In this document: one piece after another, positions 17,453 through 26,683 of the stretch
How positions within the stretch are numbered: the stretch's first letter is position 1
Layout of the letters: each line of letters begins with the position of its first letter
Source: Hyphomicrobiales bacterium
GTDB lineage: Bacteria; Pseudomonadota; Alphaproteobacteria; Rhizobiales; Rhizobiaceae
Length of the DNA: 64,000 nucleotides
Assembly: GCA_900473795.1 (NCBI GenBank)
Contig: UCMT01000005.1
Span: forward strand, 62,001-126,000
Reading direction: 5' to 3'
The notes under the pieces: generated by a model
Database searches by the model: none
The model's input: only the letters and a program-made list of their open reading frames with translations
What the model was told of the DNA's origin: nothing
Made by a program: the position numbers and the translations under genes

Positions 17453-18394
17453 CTACTCGGCCGCCGCCACCTCAGCGGCAACAGCCTCATCTACCGCCAG
17501 TTCGGCCATGGCAAGAGCAGCCTCGCGGGTCCGGGCTGCGGCAACGAAGCGGCCGTTGTGGCAGAAGCTCGCGCCCTTCACCCCGCACACCGCCTCCAGA
17601 TCACCATTGGTCAGCCCAGCCCAGGCGGCCGGCAGATCGGCCCGCACCTCAAAGCCTTCGTCGGCGCGGCGGATGGTGGTCAGGCACCAATCCTTGTCGC
17701 GCGGATGGACGACGAACAGCAGGTGATCGGCGCCCGCCTTGACGATGGCCGGACGGAACGGCATCCCCATCGGCAGCTCCAGGATGCGCCCTTCGCCCGT
17801 ATCGACGATGGCCTGGTGCACCAGCGCCTCGGCCCGCAGCTTGGCAGCACTTTGGGCGATCCTTGCCTCGACGAAACTGCGGGCAATGGCCAATGCCGCG
17901 TGGAAAGCGTGATCGTCGGCTTCAGGATCGGTCTCGTCGAAAACGGGCTTCAAGGTTTCCAGCAGCGCAGGCAAGGTGAGCCCCGCCAGCTTTCCGGCAA
18001 CGGCGGGGCTGAGCGCTCCATTGTCCACCAGATCGACCGGCAGCACGAAGCTCATATCGAAAGAGCCATGGATCGTCTCGACATGCGCTTCCGGAACACC
18101 GGAAGCGGCGAGATAGTCGCGGCCATAGTGCTTCCAGATCAATCCGAACGAACTGTAGGGCTGGCCGTCGTCGCGCAGCGGCGCACCGCGCTGATGATGA
18201 TCGAAGATGCGCGCATCAGGATCATAGGCGCCGCCGACATCGTAGATGATGCGGTCTGCACCGGGTGCGAGCCATTCCGGCGCCCGGCTGCGGGTGATGC
18301 GCGCCTGCGGGAAAAGCCGGGTGAGGATGACGCTGGACAACAGCTCGTCGGCATGGAAGCCACCGGAATGGGTGACGAGGAATTCTGGGATCAT
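17453..18394 (-). CDS. MYG1 family protein (UPF0160, DHH-like hydrolase)
   Basis: Protein of 313 residues. LVTHSGGFHADELLSSVIL, YDVGGAYDPDARIFDHHQRG and YSSFGLIWKHYGRDYL are the conserved histidine/aspartate blocks of the MYG1 family, which has a DHH-phosphoesterase-like metal site. Eukaryotic MYG1 is a 3-prime to 5-prime RNA exonuclease; the bacterial role is unproven. Start at MIPEFLVTHSGG (18394) fits the family N-terminus although the ribosome site is weak; a GTG at 18439 is an alternative. It sits between the two aminotransferase fragments in the same orientation. Confidence 0.85.
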   Translation of the reverse strand: MIPEFLVTHSGGFHADELLSSVILTRLFPQARITRSRAPEWLAPGADRIIYDVGGAYDPDARIFDHHQRGAPLRDDGQPYSSFGLIWKHYGRDYLAASGVPEAHVETIHGSFDMSFVLPVDLVDNGALSPAVAGKLAGLTLPALLETLKPVFDETDPEADDHAFHAALAIARSFVEARIAQSAAKLRAEALVHQAIVDTGEGRILELPMGMPFRPAIVKAGADHLLFVVHPRDKDWCLTTIRRADEGFEVRADLPAAWAGLTNGDLEAVCGVKGASFCHNGRFVAAARTREAALAMAELAVDEAVAAEVAAAE

Positions 18395-18505
18395 GCCGGG
18401 ATGCGCCTTGTTGCTTGCGGAGGTTCGCTGGAGATGCACCAGATAGCCATTGCGGGAGGCGAGCTCAACCCGTCTTTTGCGTGGTCGGTGTGCTTAATGG
18501 CTCGC

Positions 18506-19000
18506 CTATTTGCGAATGGAGCGGCAATCTGCATCGGTTATGGCCAGTGTTGTTCCACCATCAGGCCAAGAGACGACGTACTGTACCTGTTTTATGCGTC
18601 GAGATGCCAACCAAGCGCCATAGACCTTACATTGCTCAATCGTCATGTCTTTGTTGATTTCGAAACCGTCCAATGGCTCGGGTGAGAAGGCTTGAAATGC
18701 AAGAAATCGATGAGCAAACGATACGGAGTTAAGTGAGATACCGTCAAAGTCTTGAGGAAATTTCTCGTTCATTTTGGCGATTTCGGCATCGGATATCGCC
18801 TTCGGCGGCAGTCGCATGATGTTGCCAAGTAGACACGTGCCTAGGAGGATGAGAAAGACCAACAATCCCTCTCTCTTGAACCACCACTGGATCACACCAC
18901 CGACTGCGGCACTAAAGATGACTTGCGCCATCAACCAGGGAATCCAATCGCTTGTATTCCAGTGGAGTTCGCCCCAAATTTCGTCAAACATTTCAATCAT
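18506..19000 (-). CDS. Hypothetical membrane-anchored protein, AT-rich islet gene
   Basis: Protein of 164 residues starting MIEMFDEIWGELHW. Two hydrophobic stretches (WLMAQVIFSAAVGGVIQWW and GLLVFLILLGTCLLGNIM) are followed by a soluble C-terminal part ending AITDADCRSIRK. Base composition is visibly AT-richer than neighbouring core genes, suggesting recent arrival. No family recognised. It belongs to the run of minus-strand genes between aminotransferase fragments A and B. Confidence 0.6.
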   Translation of the reverse strand: MIEMFDEIWGELHWNTSDWIPWLMAQVIFSAAVGGVIQWWFKREGLLVFLILLGTCLLGNIMRLPPKAISDAEIAKMNEKFPQDFDGISLNSVSFAHRFLAFQAFSPEPLDGFEINKDMTIEQCKVYGAWLASRRIKQVQYVVSWPDGGTTLAITDADCRSIRK

Positions 19001-19364
19001 TATTCTCAACCAGGAATGGATGCTCGGAATCCTCTGGTGCCTATAGAAGCGCGATGGCCTTGGATCAAGATTGAATCTATCCGCCACGCCCGAAGAAAAT
19101 GGGCCATCAAAGTGCACTTGGGCCGATGGACGACGAAGGTCTTGGCTGGATTGCACCCGTTGCAGGCATTGCAACCCTTAGCAAACCGGATATCGTGGAC
19201 TTTCTCGGACGCTTTGAAAGATCAGCATGATTTACATTGGATCGCGAGATGCAAGAAACGACCAGGCTATACGTTGCGTTGTTGCCAAGCGCGGGTTCGC
19301 CGGGCCATGTCGTGACCTTGGCTGAGTCCAAGTGCGCCATGAGCGGCCATCGGCACGGGCACGC
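19001..19364. other. Intergenic stretch without a convincing gene
   Basis: No coding region can be supported with confidence. A plus-strand frame at 19099-19230 encodes 43 residues that include DDEGLGWIAPVAGIATLSKP and look protein-like, perhaps the tail of a lost gene. Minus-strand frames of similar length have unconvincing composition. Confidence 0.4.
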
Positions 19365-19739
19365 CTATAGGACTGCAAACTCGACTTTTCGGGCGCCGAT
19401 ATAGAAGCCACCGGCACGGACTTCTTGGATCGTACGCTCTGAATCACCCAAGCAGTCGAAATCAACGTAAGTCAATCCGGCCTCCGTAATGACCGCGATT
19501 CCAAAAGAAACCAACCCCAATGTCGTATTAAGGGGCTGCACGAGCTTAAACTCTTTTACGTCCTGAAAATTCAGGACGCATTGTTTCCGAGTCATTCGAG
19601 GATCGAAATCGCCCTGACAGTTCAAAACGACTTGCAGAAGAAGATCAGCGCCGGAACCGTAGTCGATAGAAATGGCTTCGACAACGGAGTCGTTGAAGTT
19701 GTCGAACCGATGCAAAATTTCCGGAATTGAGTTTGGCAT
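19365..19739 (-). CDS. Small hypothetical protein, possibly immunity-like
   Basis: Protein of 124 residues starting MPNSIPEILHRFDNFNDSVV. The pattern of a short acidic N-terminus followed by alternating beta strands (LLLQVVLNCQGDFDP, CVLNFQDVKEFKLVQPL, LTYVDFDCLGDSERTI) is reminiscent of small beta-rich immunity proteins such as Imm50, but I cannot claim membership. It is AT-rich, has no neighbouring toxin gene, and lies next to aminotransferase fragment B. Confidence 0.55.
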   Translation of the reverse strand: MPNSIPEILHRFDNFNDSVVEAISIDYGSGADLLLQVVLNCQGDFDPRMTRKQCVLNFQDVKEFKLVQPLNTTLGLVSFGIAVITEAGLTYVDFDCLGDSERTIQEVRAGGFYIGARKVEFAVL

Positions 19740-19880
19740 CCGCATACGACCTGATCAATTAGAGGCTTGTTAAAGGGGCAAAACACCACAGTCTCGTAGA
19801 GTCCGCAATGGGCCCAGAGGCAGCCCCCTGTCCTGCCACCAAGAAAGAGCCATCCGCTTTCCGGGCAGATGGCGGACCGG

Positions 19881-19981
19881 CAGCGTCCTCACATATCCGA
19901 CGCCGCCGAGTCCGCCCAATCCATGTACAGGTCCTTCGCCTTGGCGGCGATCGGGCCGGGTTGGAGGTCGCGGTTTTCGAG
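19881..19981 (-). pseudogene. Displaced 3-prime fragment of a branched-chain aminotransferase gene (fragment B)
   Basis: The minus strand reads LENRDLQPGPIAAKAKDLY then MDWADSAASDM and stop (TCA at 19889-19891), matching the last 30 residues of the aminotransferase at 20974-21861. Identity is about 88 percent by eye. The match continues about 8 bases past the stop codon (GCAGCGTCC, plus-strand sense) and then ends. At the other side it breaks at TTTTCGAG, 14 bases from the stop of the Imm33-like gene. Confidence 0.8.
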
Positions 19982-19994
19982 CTTGTTGCCGGCC

Positions 19995-20348
19995 TCACGC
20001 AATGTCCAGAAGCGACCTGTCGAACCAGACGTCTTCGTAGGAGCCATCCGTCAAAAACCGCCAGCCCGGAGGCAGCGACAAGTATTTTGCGATCAGCGGA
20101 TTCCAGGTGGCGACGTGGGAATAGTGCAGCGCCTTGAAAGCATCGTCATCGGGAAAAGTTTCTCCGCCCCATATGTACCAGCCATTCGTAGGAAGTTCCG
20201 GTGGATGCCGCAGCCCGTTGATCGGAAGGATCGATGACTTCACGTTTAGCGAAATACCCAAAACGCTATCGTCAGACGGCGGCGAAAACTCTGCTCCATA
20301 TTTGTTGCAGACTTGCTTTTGCTCGATACTGAATATGCCGGCGCTCAT
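19995..20348 (-). CDS. Imm33-domain-like protein
   Basis: Protein of 117 residues. The C-terminal half NGWYIWGGETFPDD, YLSLPPGWRFLTDGSYEDVW, FDRSLL has the look of proteins annotated with the Imm33 (DUF2185-related) domain, predicted immunity partners of polymorphic toxins. No toxin gene is adjacent. It starts 9 bases after the stop of the broken NADAR gene, so they form one transcript. It ends 14 bases before aminotransferase fragment B. The family call is from memory of the motif pattern and is moderate. Confidence 0.6.
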   Translation of the reverse strand: MSAGIFSIEQKQVCNKYGAEFSPPSDDSVLGISLNVKSSILPINGLRHPPELPTNGWYIWGGETFPDDDAFKALHYSHVATWNPLIAKYLSLPPGWRFLTDGSYEDVWFDRSLLDIA

Positions 20349-20357
20349 CGCGTGATC

Positions 20358-20904
20358 TTATTGTTTTTCGCCGCGAAGTCTGTCCCGCGTCTCCATCAAT
20401 GCGAACCCGAGCAGGTTTTCTCCGCGCCAGAGAAGCGGATTGCTCGCGTTGTCATCGTCAGCGGCAAGACCGATCCCCCATACCGGATCGACTGGACTTG
20501 CCTCGACCAGGATCAGGTCGCCCGTCGACAGCAGGAACTCGCCAAGCGCCAAATTCTGTTTGAACTTGTGCAGGTTGCCTTCCGTCACGATGCGAAGCTT
20601 TTCTTCGTCCCAGAGCGCAGGGTCGAAGCCGCGCACCTCACGGCCGAGTTGCTTGACCTGTTTGGGGCTTTCCGCGTCCCGCCGTTTGCTCGTCACCGAA
20701 CAGTCGCGCCTTTCCCGCCATCATCCAGTGTTCCGCGGTCGGATAACGAAGGCCATCCACCTCAAAGGGAGCTGGCCACCATTGGCTGAAACAGGAGACA
20801 CCGAGCTTGCCATCCCTGGAAGGCTGATGCCCCCAAAAGAAAAGCACCTTCAGCTCCCCTTTCGCGCGGAATTCATTCTCGATTTTCAAACGGTTATGAT
20901 CCAT
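20358..20904 (-). pseudogene. NADAR (YbiA/DUF1768) family protein, frameshifted
   Basis: The N-terminal part in one frame reads LKVLFFWGHQPSRDGKLG, FSQWWPAPFEVDGLRYPTAE and HWMMAGKARLFGDEQTA, the NADAR core. The continuation DAESPKQVKQLGREVRGFD, VDPVWGIGLAADD and LLWRGENLLGFALMETRDRL lies in another frame from about 20690 to 20358. A small indel near 20675-20690 explains the break. NADAR proteins are N-glycosidases linked to ADP-ribose and riboflavin-intermediate metabolism and, in some systems, to reversal of nucleic-acid ADP-ribosylation. This copy is probably inactive unless the indel is a sequencing error. It lies 69 bases after the intact aminotransferase. Confidence 0.75.
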
Positions 20905-20973
20905 TCCTCGATATGGAACGGGCCTGTCGCGTTTGTCGATTCAGCTCCACGCTCGAGGTGAAGTGCAGCGTCC

Positions 20974-21861
20974 TCACATGTCCGAAGCCGCCGAATGCGC
21001 CCAGTCCATGTACAAATCCTTCGCCTTGGCGGCGATGGGGCCGGCTTGCAGGTCGCGGTCTTCGAGGCGGGTGACGGGGACGACCTTGGAATAGTTGCCG
21101 GTGGTGAAGATTTCGTCGGCGCCCTCGAAATCGGACAGTGTCAGGGTCGTTTCGACCACGTCGAAGCCGGCGTCGCGCAGCAGTGTCATGACGCGGAAGC
21201 GGGTGATGCCGGCGAGGAAGGTCTTGTTGGCGGCCGGCGTGAAGACAACGCCGTCCTTGACCATGAAGACGTTGGACGAGCCGGTTTCGGCGATATTGCC
21301 AAGCATGTCGCGCACCAGCGCATTGTCGAAGCCGCGCGTGCGGGCCTCGGCCAGGATGCGACCGTTGTTGGGATAGAGGCAGCCGGCCTTGGCATCGGTT
21401 GGCATGCATTCGATCGTCGGCCGGCGGAAGGGTGAAACGGTGACCGACATGCCGCCGTTGCCGCCGCCCATCGGCGCCTCGAACAGGCAGAGCGCGAAAC
21501 GGGTCGATTCCGGATCGACCGTGACGACGCTGCTTGCCGAGCCATGCTCGCCCCAGTACATCGGCTTGATATAGACGGCGGTCTTGCCGTCGAATTTCTT
21601 GCAGCCCTCCCAGGCGAGACTTTCGATGTCCTCCGCCGTCACCGTGGGCTTGAGGCCGAGCGCCAGCGCCGAGCGGTTGACGCGCTGGCAATGCAGGTCG
21701 AGATCCGGTGCGATGCCGTCGAACCAGCGGGCGCCATCGAACACCGTCGAGCCGAGCCACATGGCATGCGAGGTCGGGCCGATCAGCGGCGGGTTGCCGG
21801 AAAGCCACTCGCCGTCGACATAGGTCCAGGTGGTGCTGCGCGGGGATGTGTCGACGGCCAT
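20974..21861 (-). CDS. Branched-chain-amino-acid aminotransferase (class IV, PLP)
   Basis: Complete protein of 295 residues. Class IV motifs include DAKAGCLYPNNGRILAEARTRG (likely PLP lysine in DAKAG), GNIAETGSSNVFMVKDG and FLAGITRFRVMTLLRDAG. It transfers amino groups between branched-chain amino acids and 2-oxoglutarate, or acts on a related substrate; ilvE identity cannot be fixed. Start 21861 (MAVDTSPR) has AGGAGA 7 bases upstream. Its 3-prime end exists in two further diverged copies (19881-19981 and 17214-17440). Confidence 0.85.
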   Translation of the reverse strand: MAVDTSPRSTTWTYVDGEWLSGNPPLIGPTSHAMWLGSTVFDGARWFDGIAPDLDLHCQRVNRSALALGLKPTVTAEDIESLAWEGCKKFDGKTAVYIKPMYWGEHGSASSVVTVDPESTRFALCLFEAPMGGGNGGMSVTVSPFRRPTIECMPTDAKAGCLYPNNGRILAEARTRGFDNALVRDMLGNIAETGSSNVFMVKDGVVFTPAANKTFLAGITRFRVMTLLRDAGFDVVETTLTLSDFEGADEIFTTGNYSKVVPVTRLEDRDLQAGPIAAKAKDLYMDWAHSAASDM

Positions 21862-22015
21862 GACGGTCTCCTGTTTTCGTCCTTCTGATATCCGCAATAG
21901 CCGGAAAATCGAGAAGTGGGGTAAATAGGTACATCAAAAAAAGTCATGCCGTCCAATCTGGATCGGACGGCACCGCTCGCATAGTCTGCCGCGCGAAAGA
22001 AAGAAGGATCATCCC

Positions 22016-23056
<1,041 letters not shown>

Positions 23057-23192
23057 CCTTTCAGGGCTAGGCCCGTCCGGTACGCGCCAATATCGCGGCG
23101 ACTATTCCGGCCCCTCGCAACTTCCATTTGGCACGGTGCGCCCTATTTCACCCATGGTCGCTACAATGCGTCGTTGCTCATGGAGTGGGATA

Positions 23193-23360
23193 ATGGCATC
23201 ATCCATGCTGATCGGCATTCTGATCACGTTTCTCGTCATCGTGCTTGTTCTCTATCTTGTTGCAAGGCTGCCGATCGACGGCCGTGCCAAGCAGATCGTC
23301 CAGATCATCGTGATCATCATCGGCATTGTTTCGCTGCTGAAATATCTCGCGGTCTTTTGA
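23193..23360 (+). CDS. Small two-span membrane protein (Thivi_2564-like)
   Basis: Protein of 55 residues: MASSMLIGILITFLVIVLVL, a short polar turn (RLPIDGRAKQ), then IVQIIVIIIGIVSLLKYL. This two-helix hairpin layout fits the Thivi_2564 family of small inner-membrane proteins. GGAGTGGG lies about 5 bases before the ATG. Function unknown. Confidence 0.7.
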   Translation: MASSMLIGILITFLVIVLVLYLVARLPIDGRAKQIVQIIVIIIGIVSLLKYLAVF

Positions 23361-23421
23361 CGGCGACGGGGAGAGCAATCTCCCTTCCCTTTCCATCAGC
23401 ATTGCAAAGCGAGTTTAGACA

Positions 23422-23625
23422 TTGACCGATAAAACCGACACCAAGGCGCCTGCCAAAGTCACCGTGCGCCGCAGCCAGGACGAAACCTCCGCTGCCGCTC
23501 TTGCCATCATCAAGGCGGAACTTGTGGCGCGAAACAAGAAGACGGCCATGCTGAAGGCCCTGCGGCTCGGCCAGGAGCCCGTCGTGGAAAAGCCGGTGAA
23601 AAAGGCAGCCGCTAAAAAGAAGTGA
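23422..23625 (+). CDS. Small basic hypothetical protein, TTG start
   Basis: Protein of 67 residues read from TTG at 23422. The N-terminal part (TVRRSQDETSAAALAIIKAE) is helical and the C-terminus is lysine/alanine rich (KPVKKAAAKKK), like many small nucleic-acid-binding tails. No ATG is available in frame nearby. I have seen similar short proteins in other rhizobia without a known role. Confidence 0.6.
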   Translation: MTDKTDTKAPAKVTVRRSQDETSAAALAIIKAELVARNKKTAMLKALRLGQEPVVEKPVKKAAAKKK

Positions 23626-23646
23626 TGGCGCGCAAGACTCTGCGAA

Positions 23647-24015
23647 TCAGGATTTGGCCAGCCGGCGGGCGAGAATACCGCGCCGGATGGTCAGGGCGAC
23701 CTTGCCGGCGATGATGCCGGCCACGGCGCCCACCGCCTTGACCAAGGCGTCATCGAATCTCGCATGCCGGGTCGGGGAAAGTTCCTGCAGCATTTCGATT
23801 GCGAATGACGCGGCGACGAGAAAGAGCGCCAGCGACATCCATCTCCTCGGATAGGCAACGGCGAAAACGGCGCCCGCCAGGAAAAACGCGGCCGCGCGGT
23901 CCAATCCGACCGACGTCAGCGTGTGGGGGCGAAGTCCTATGGGCGAGACGGTCACAAACACAAGGGCGGCCAGCACGGCCCATGCCAGCCATTTGAAAAA
24001 CTTCTTTGTCATCAT
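23647..24015 (-). CDS. VanZ-like membrane protein
   Basis: Protein of 122 residues. Four hydrophobic segments (WLAWAVLAALVFVTVSPIGL, AAAFFLAGAVFAVAYP, LALFLVAASFAIEMLQELSP, AVGAVAGIIAGKVAL) with IEMLQ...RHARFDDALVKAVGA, the VanZ-like signature. VanZ proteins modify glycopeptide tolerance in some bacteria; in rhizobia the role is unknown. Start at the double ATG 24015, with only a weak ribosome site. Confidence 0.75.
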   Translation of the reverse strand: MMTKKFFKWLAWAVLAALVFVTVSPIGLRPHTLTSVGLDRAAAFFLAGAVFAVAYPRRWMSLALFLVAASFAIEMLQELSPTRHARFDDALVKAVGAVAGIIAGKVALTIRRGILARRLAKS

Positions 24016-24237
24016 CCCGTCACAATAGCGGACAGCATTTATATTGCAACGCACAACGAAGATTATTGCGGTGCGCAATCGATGCGACGAGAGACGCCAT
24101 CGCGACGTCACCACATATCCGCCTGAGGGATGGCGGCCGGCGTCCACCACCCTTGCGCGATGATCCGGCTTTTTTCACTTTCCCCTTCCCGCCAGCGCCG
24201 CTATTTTCATATCGGCAACGGAATCAACGAGGCGACC

Positions 24238-24813
24238 ATGGCACTTGCAGTTGAAAGGCGGACGCCTGAAAAGCAAACGGATACGCTTTACGCAGCCTTG
24301 CTCGACAGCAATCCTTCCCATCCGAACGGCTGGCCGATCCGGGTGATCGTCGCATCGCAGACCGAGGCGCGGCACAATCGGGCGCTCTGGGCACCGAGCC
24401 ACCTGATCTCGATCCGGGCGCCGGGAACCAAGCTTCTGTCGATGATCGAGCTGCCGGCGGAGCGGCATCTGGAACTTCTGTTCGGCGACGTCACCGATCC
24501 AGACGAGCCTGAAGCCGCGCGGGCCGACGCGATCGAACGGGCCTTCGCCTTTATCGACAGCCTGCCGGAGGATGCGCACCTGCTGGTCCACTGTCTGCGC
24601 GGCATCGGCCGCTCGACGGCGCTGACGCTCGGCATTCTCGCCCGCTACATGGAACCGGAAGAAGCGGCGGCAGCGCTGCATGGGCTGAGGCCGGAAGCCA
24701 AACCGAACCGGCATGTGACCGGCCTCTGCGACACGGTGCTCGGGCTCAAGGGACGCCTGGCCAAGCAGGCGCTGCGGTTTCCGGCCAAGGTCTGGAAACC
24801 GGCAAAAAGTTGA
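24238..24813 (+). CDS. Tyrosine-phosphatase-superfamily protein
   Basis: Protein of 191 residues. VHCLRGIGRSTALTLG is the HCxxGxxRS P-loop of cysteine phosphatases, with nucleophile C119 and arginine R125. The rest (DDAIERAFAFIDSLP-like helix, then EEAAAALHGLRPEAKPN) fits bacterial dual-specificity phosphatase-like proteins. Cytoplasmic. Start 24238 gives MALAVERRTPEK; the frame upstream to 24130 lacks supporting features. Confidence 0.8.
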   Translation: MALAVERRTPEKQTDTLYAALLDSNPSHPNGWPIRVIVASQTEARHNRALWAPSHLISIRAPGTKLLSMIELPAERHLELLFGDVTDPDEPEAARADAIERAFAFIDSLPEDAHLLVHCLRGIGRSTALTLGILARYMEPEEAAAALHGLRPEAKPNRHVTGLCDTVLGLKGRLAKQALRFPAKVWKPAKS

Positions 24814-24835
24814 GCCGTTTTCTCTTGAAGAATGA

Positions 24836-24850
24836 TTGTGCAATGCACAA
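24836..24850. promoter_or_regulatory. Inverted repeat TTGTGC-aat-GCACAA
   Basis: Perfect 6-bp arms with a 3-bp centre in the gap between the phosphatase and the dehalogenase genes, 111 bases before the latter's start. Could be an operator; no adjacent regulator gene supports it. Confidence 0.35.
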
Positions 24851-24960
24851 ATTTTTGACATGATCCCGGCAAAGAACCGTATTCAAGCGGCGATCAAGCG
24901 GCCGATTCCTTTTCGCATTTGGAAAAGGGCCGGCGCGAAGGGAATGACGGGAGGTTTTTG

Positions 24961-25611
24961 ATGTCTCATGCGGCCTATGTCTTCGATGCCTATGGCACCC
25001 TGTTCGACGTTCACGCGGCGGTGCGCAAACATGCGGGCGAGATGGCGCCGGACGGCCAGGCCTTTTCCGATCTCTGGCGCGCCAAGCAGCTCGAATATTC
25101 CTGGATCCGGACGCTGATGGGGGCGCATGCCGATTTCTGGACGCTGACCGAACAGGCGCTGGACCATGCCTTTGCGCGGTTTCCGTCCGCTGACCCAAAG
25201 CTCAAGGCCTCGCTGCTCGACGCCTATTGGCATCTCGACTGCTACCCGGAAGTGCCGAGCGTGCTGAAAAGCCTGAAGAGCCGCGGTGCGCGCATCGCCA
25301 TCCTGTCGAACGGTACGCCGCAGATGCTGCAATCGGCGGTGAAGAAGGCCGGGCTCGACCTCATCATCGACGACATCTTCTCCGTCGAGACGGTGCGCGC
25401 CTTCAAGACCGCGCCCGCGGTCTACGACATGGTGACGACCACCTACCGGCTCTATCCGAACGCCGTCTCGTTCCAGTCCTCCAACCGCTGGGACGTTGCC
25501 GGCGCCACCAAATTCGGCTTCCGCACCGTCTGGATCAATCGTGGCGACATGCCCGACGAATATGCCGATTTCGGTCCGTCGCTGATCCTGCCGTCGCTGG
25601 AAAGCCTGTAA
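24961..25611 (+). CDS. Haloacid dehalogenase, type II
   Basis: HAD-superfamily protein of 216 residues. The nucleophile is D9 (YVFDAYGTLFDV); motif II is ILSNGTPQMLQSAV, the lysine is in AFKTAPAVYDMV, and the acidic motif is SSNRWDVAGATKFG. These are the marks of L-2-haloacid dehalogenases, which hydrolyse 2-haloalkanoates to 2-hydroxyacids. Real substrates of such chromosomal copies are often unknown. GGGAGG precedes the ATG. Confidence 0.87.
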   Translation: MSHAAYVFDAYGTLFDVHAAVRKHAGEMAPDGQAFSDLWRAKQLEYSWIRTLMGAHADFWTLTEQALDHAFARFPSADPKLKASLLDAYWHLDCYPEVPSVLKSLKSRGARIAILSNGTPQMLQSAVKKAGLDLIIDDIFSVETVRAFKTAPAVYDMVTTTYRLYPNAVSFQSSNRWDVAGATKFGFRTVWINRGDMPDEYADFGPSLILPSLESL

Positions 25612-25690
25612 CGCGCGCACGCGTTTTTATTTTTGTTTCGCGCATCTCGTTACCGCAAAACCGCCGCAGACTTTTGGGCAACATGTGCCG

Positions 25691-25791
25691 CTGCATAATT
25701 CCTTGAACTGCAATCGACTTAAGGGAAAATCATGCAGCAGATCAAAGCGTTACAGCGACCTTTGCGCGTCTGACGACGCGCGGCACTGTAG
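25691..25791. repeat. Nested-hairpin intergenic repeat, copy 1
   Basis: About 101 bases beginning CTGCATAATTCCTTGAACTG and containing ATGCAGCAGATCAAAGCGTT, then CAGCGACCTTTGCGCGTCTG and GACGCGCGGCACTGTAG. Nested dyads: CGCGTC / GACGCG inside TACAG / CTGTA. Nearly the same as 59417-59520 and partly matched at 2337-2414. It ends 18 bases before the tam start codon, so it is in the tam leader. Confidence 0.75.
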
Positions 25792-25809
25792 TGCTGAAGG
25801 AGAAAGCCG

Positions 25810-26577
25810 ATGGCCTGGTCCGCCGAACAATACATGAAATTCGAGGACGAGCGCACCTGGCCGGCGCGCGATCTCCTGGGCCACGTGCCAAATCTGCCCG
25901 AAGGCGCCCTGTACGATCTCGGCTGCGGGCCTGGCAATTCGACGGAACTCGTCCAGGACCGCTTCCCGGCCTATCTTCTGACGGGTGTCGACAGCGACGA
26001 GAACATGCTGGCGGCAGCGCGCAAGCGGATGGCGCATACCCGCTTCGAAAAAGGCGATCTGGCGCGCTGGGCACCGCGCGAACCGGCGGTGCTGTTCTTC
26101 GCCAACGCGGTGTTCCAGTGGCTGCCGGACCACCTCGATGTCTTCGACCGGCTGATGGATGACCTGATCCCCGGCGGCACGCTTGCCGTGCAGATGCCGG
26201 ACAATCTCGACGAACCGACGCATGCCTTCATGCGGGAGCTGGCCGAGGATCCCCGCTTCAGCGAATTCTACGTCAACCGCGGCCGCCGCAACGCCCTTGC
26301 CGCCCCCGCCGTCTATCTCGACCGGCTGGCGCCGAAATCGATCAAGATCGATGTCTGGCATACGATCTATTATCATCGCCTGGCCAATGCCGAAGCGATC
26401 GTCGAATGGGTGAAGGGCACCGGCCTTCGCCCCTATCTCGACGTCCTGCCGCCCGCTGCGCGCGAGGCCTACCTTGCCGCCTATCTCCGGCGGATCCGGG
26501 AGGCCTATCCGCCGCTCGCGGACGGGCATGTGCTGTTGAAATTCCCGCGGCTGTTTCTCGTCGCGGTCAGGCGCTAG
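25810..26577 (+). CDS. tam: Trans-aconitate 2-methyltransferase
   Basis: SAM-dependent methyltransferase of 255 residues. Motif I is [15 protein letters not shown], with [14 protein letters not shown] following. [20 protein letters not shown] and the C-terminal [14 protein letters not shown] match Tam, which methylates trans-aconitate that arises spontaneously from cis-aconitate and inhibits the TCA cycle. AAGGAG precedes the ATG. Monocistronic. Confidence 0.9.
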   Translation: MAWSAEQYMKFEDERTWPARDLLGHVPNLPEGALYDLGCGPGNSTELVQDRFPAYLLTGVDSDENMLAAARKRMAHTRFEKGDLARWAPREPAVLFFANAVFQWLPDHLDVFDRLMDDLIPGGTLAVQMPDNLDEPTHAFMRELAEDPRFSEFYVNRGRRNALAAPAVYLDRLAPKSIKIDVWHTIYYHRLANAEAIVEWVKGTGLRPYLDVLPPAAREAYLAAYLRRIREAYPPLADGHVLLKFPRLFLVAVRR

Positions 26578-26683
26578 CGTCGGACTTTAACCAATAAGAA
26601 CAATTGCCCCTCTGGCGCGTCGCGCCGGTTCAGGGCATCCTGTGAGAGCCGAGAATTGTGCTTATGGCAGGGGAGGACCGCTC

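Noticed and set aside
17188-17490. A 100-residue arginine-rich frame
   Set aside because: Out-of-frame reading of aminotransferase fragment A; the in-frame reading matches the aminotransferase C-terminus.
19107-19340. A 77-residue minus-strand frame in the islet
   Set aside because: No ribosome site, no motif and unconvincing composition; treated as part of a gene-free stretch.
20894-21937. A 347-residue frame over the aminotransferase
   Set aside because: Arginine/histidine-rich shadow of the true aminotransferase frame.
24836-24850. Terminator for the phosphatase gene
   Set aside because: Arms of only 6 bp with low GC; TTTTTG follows but stem stability is poor. Kept as a possible operator only.
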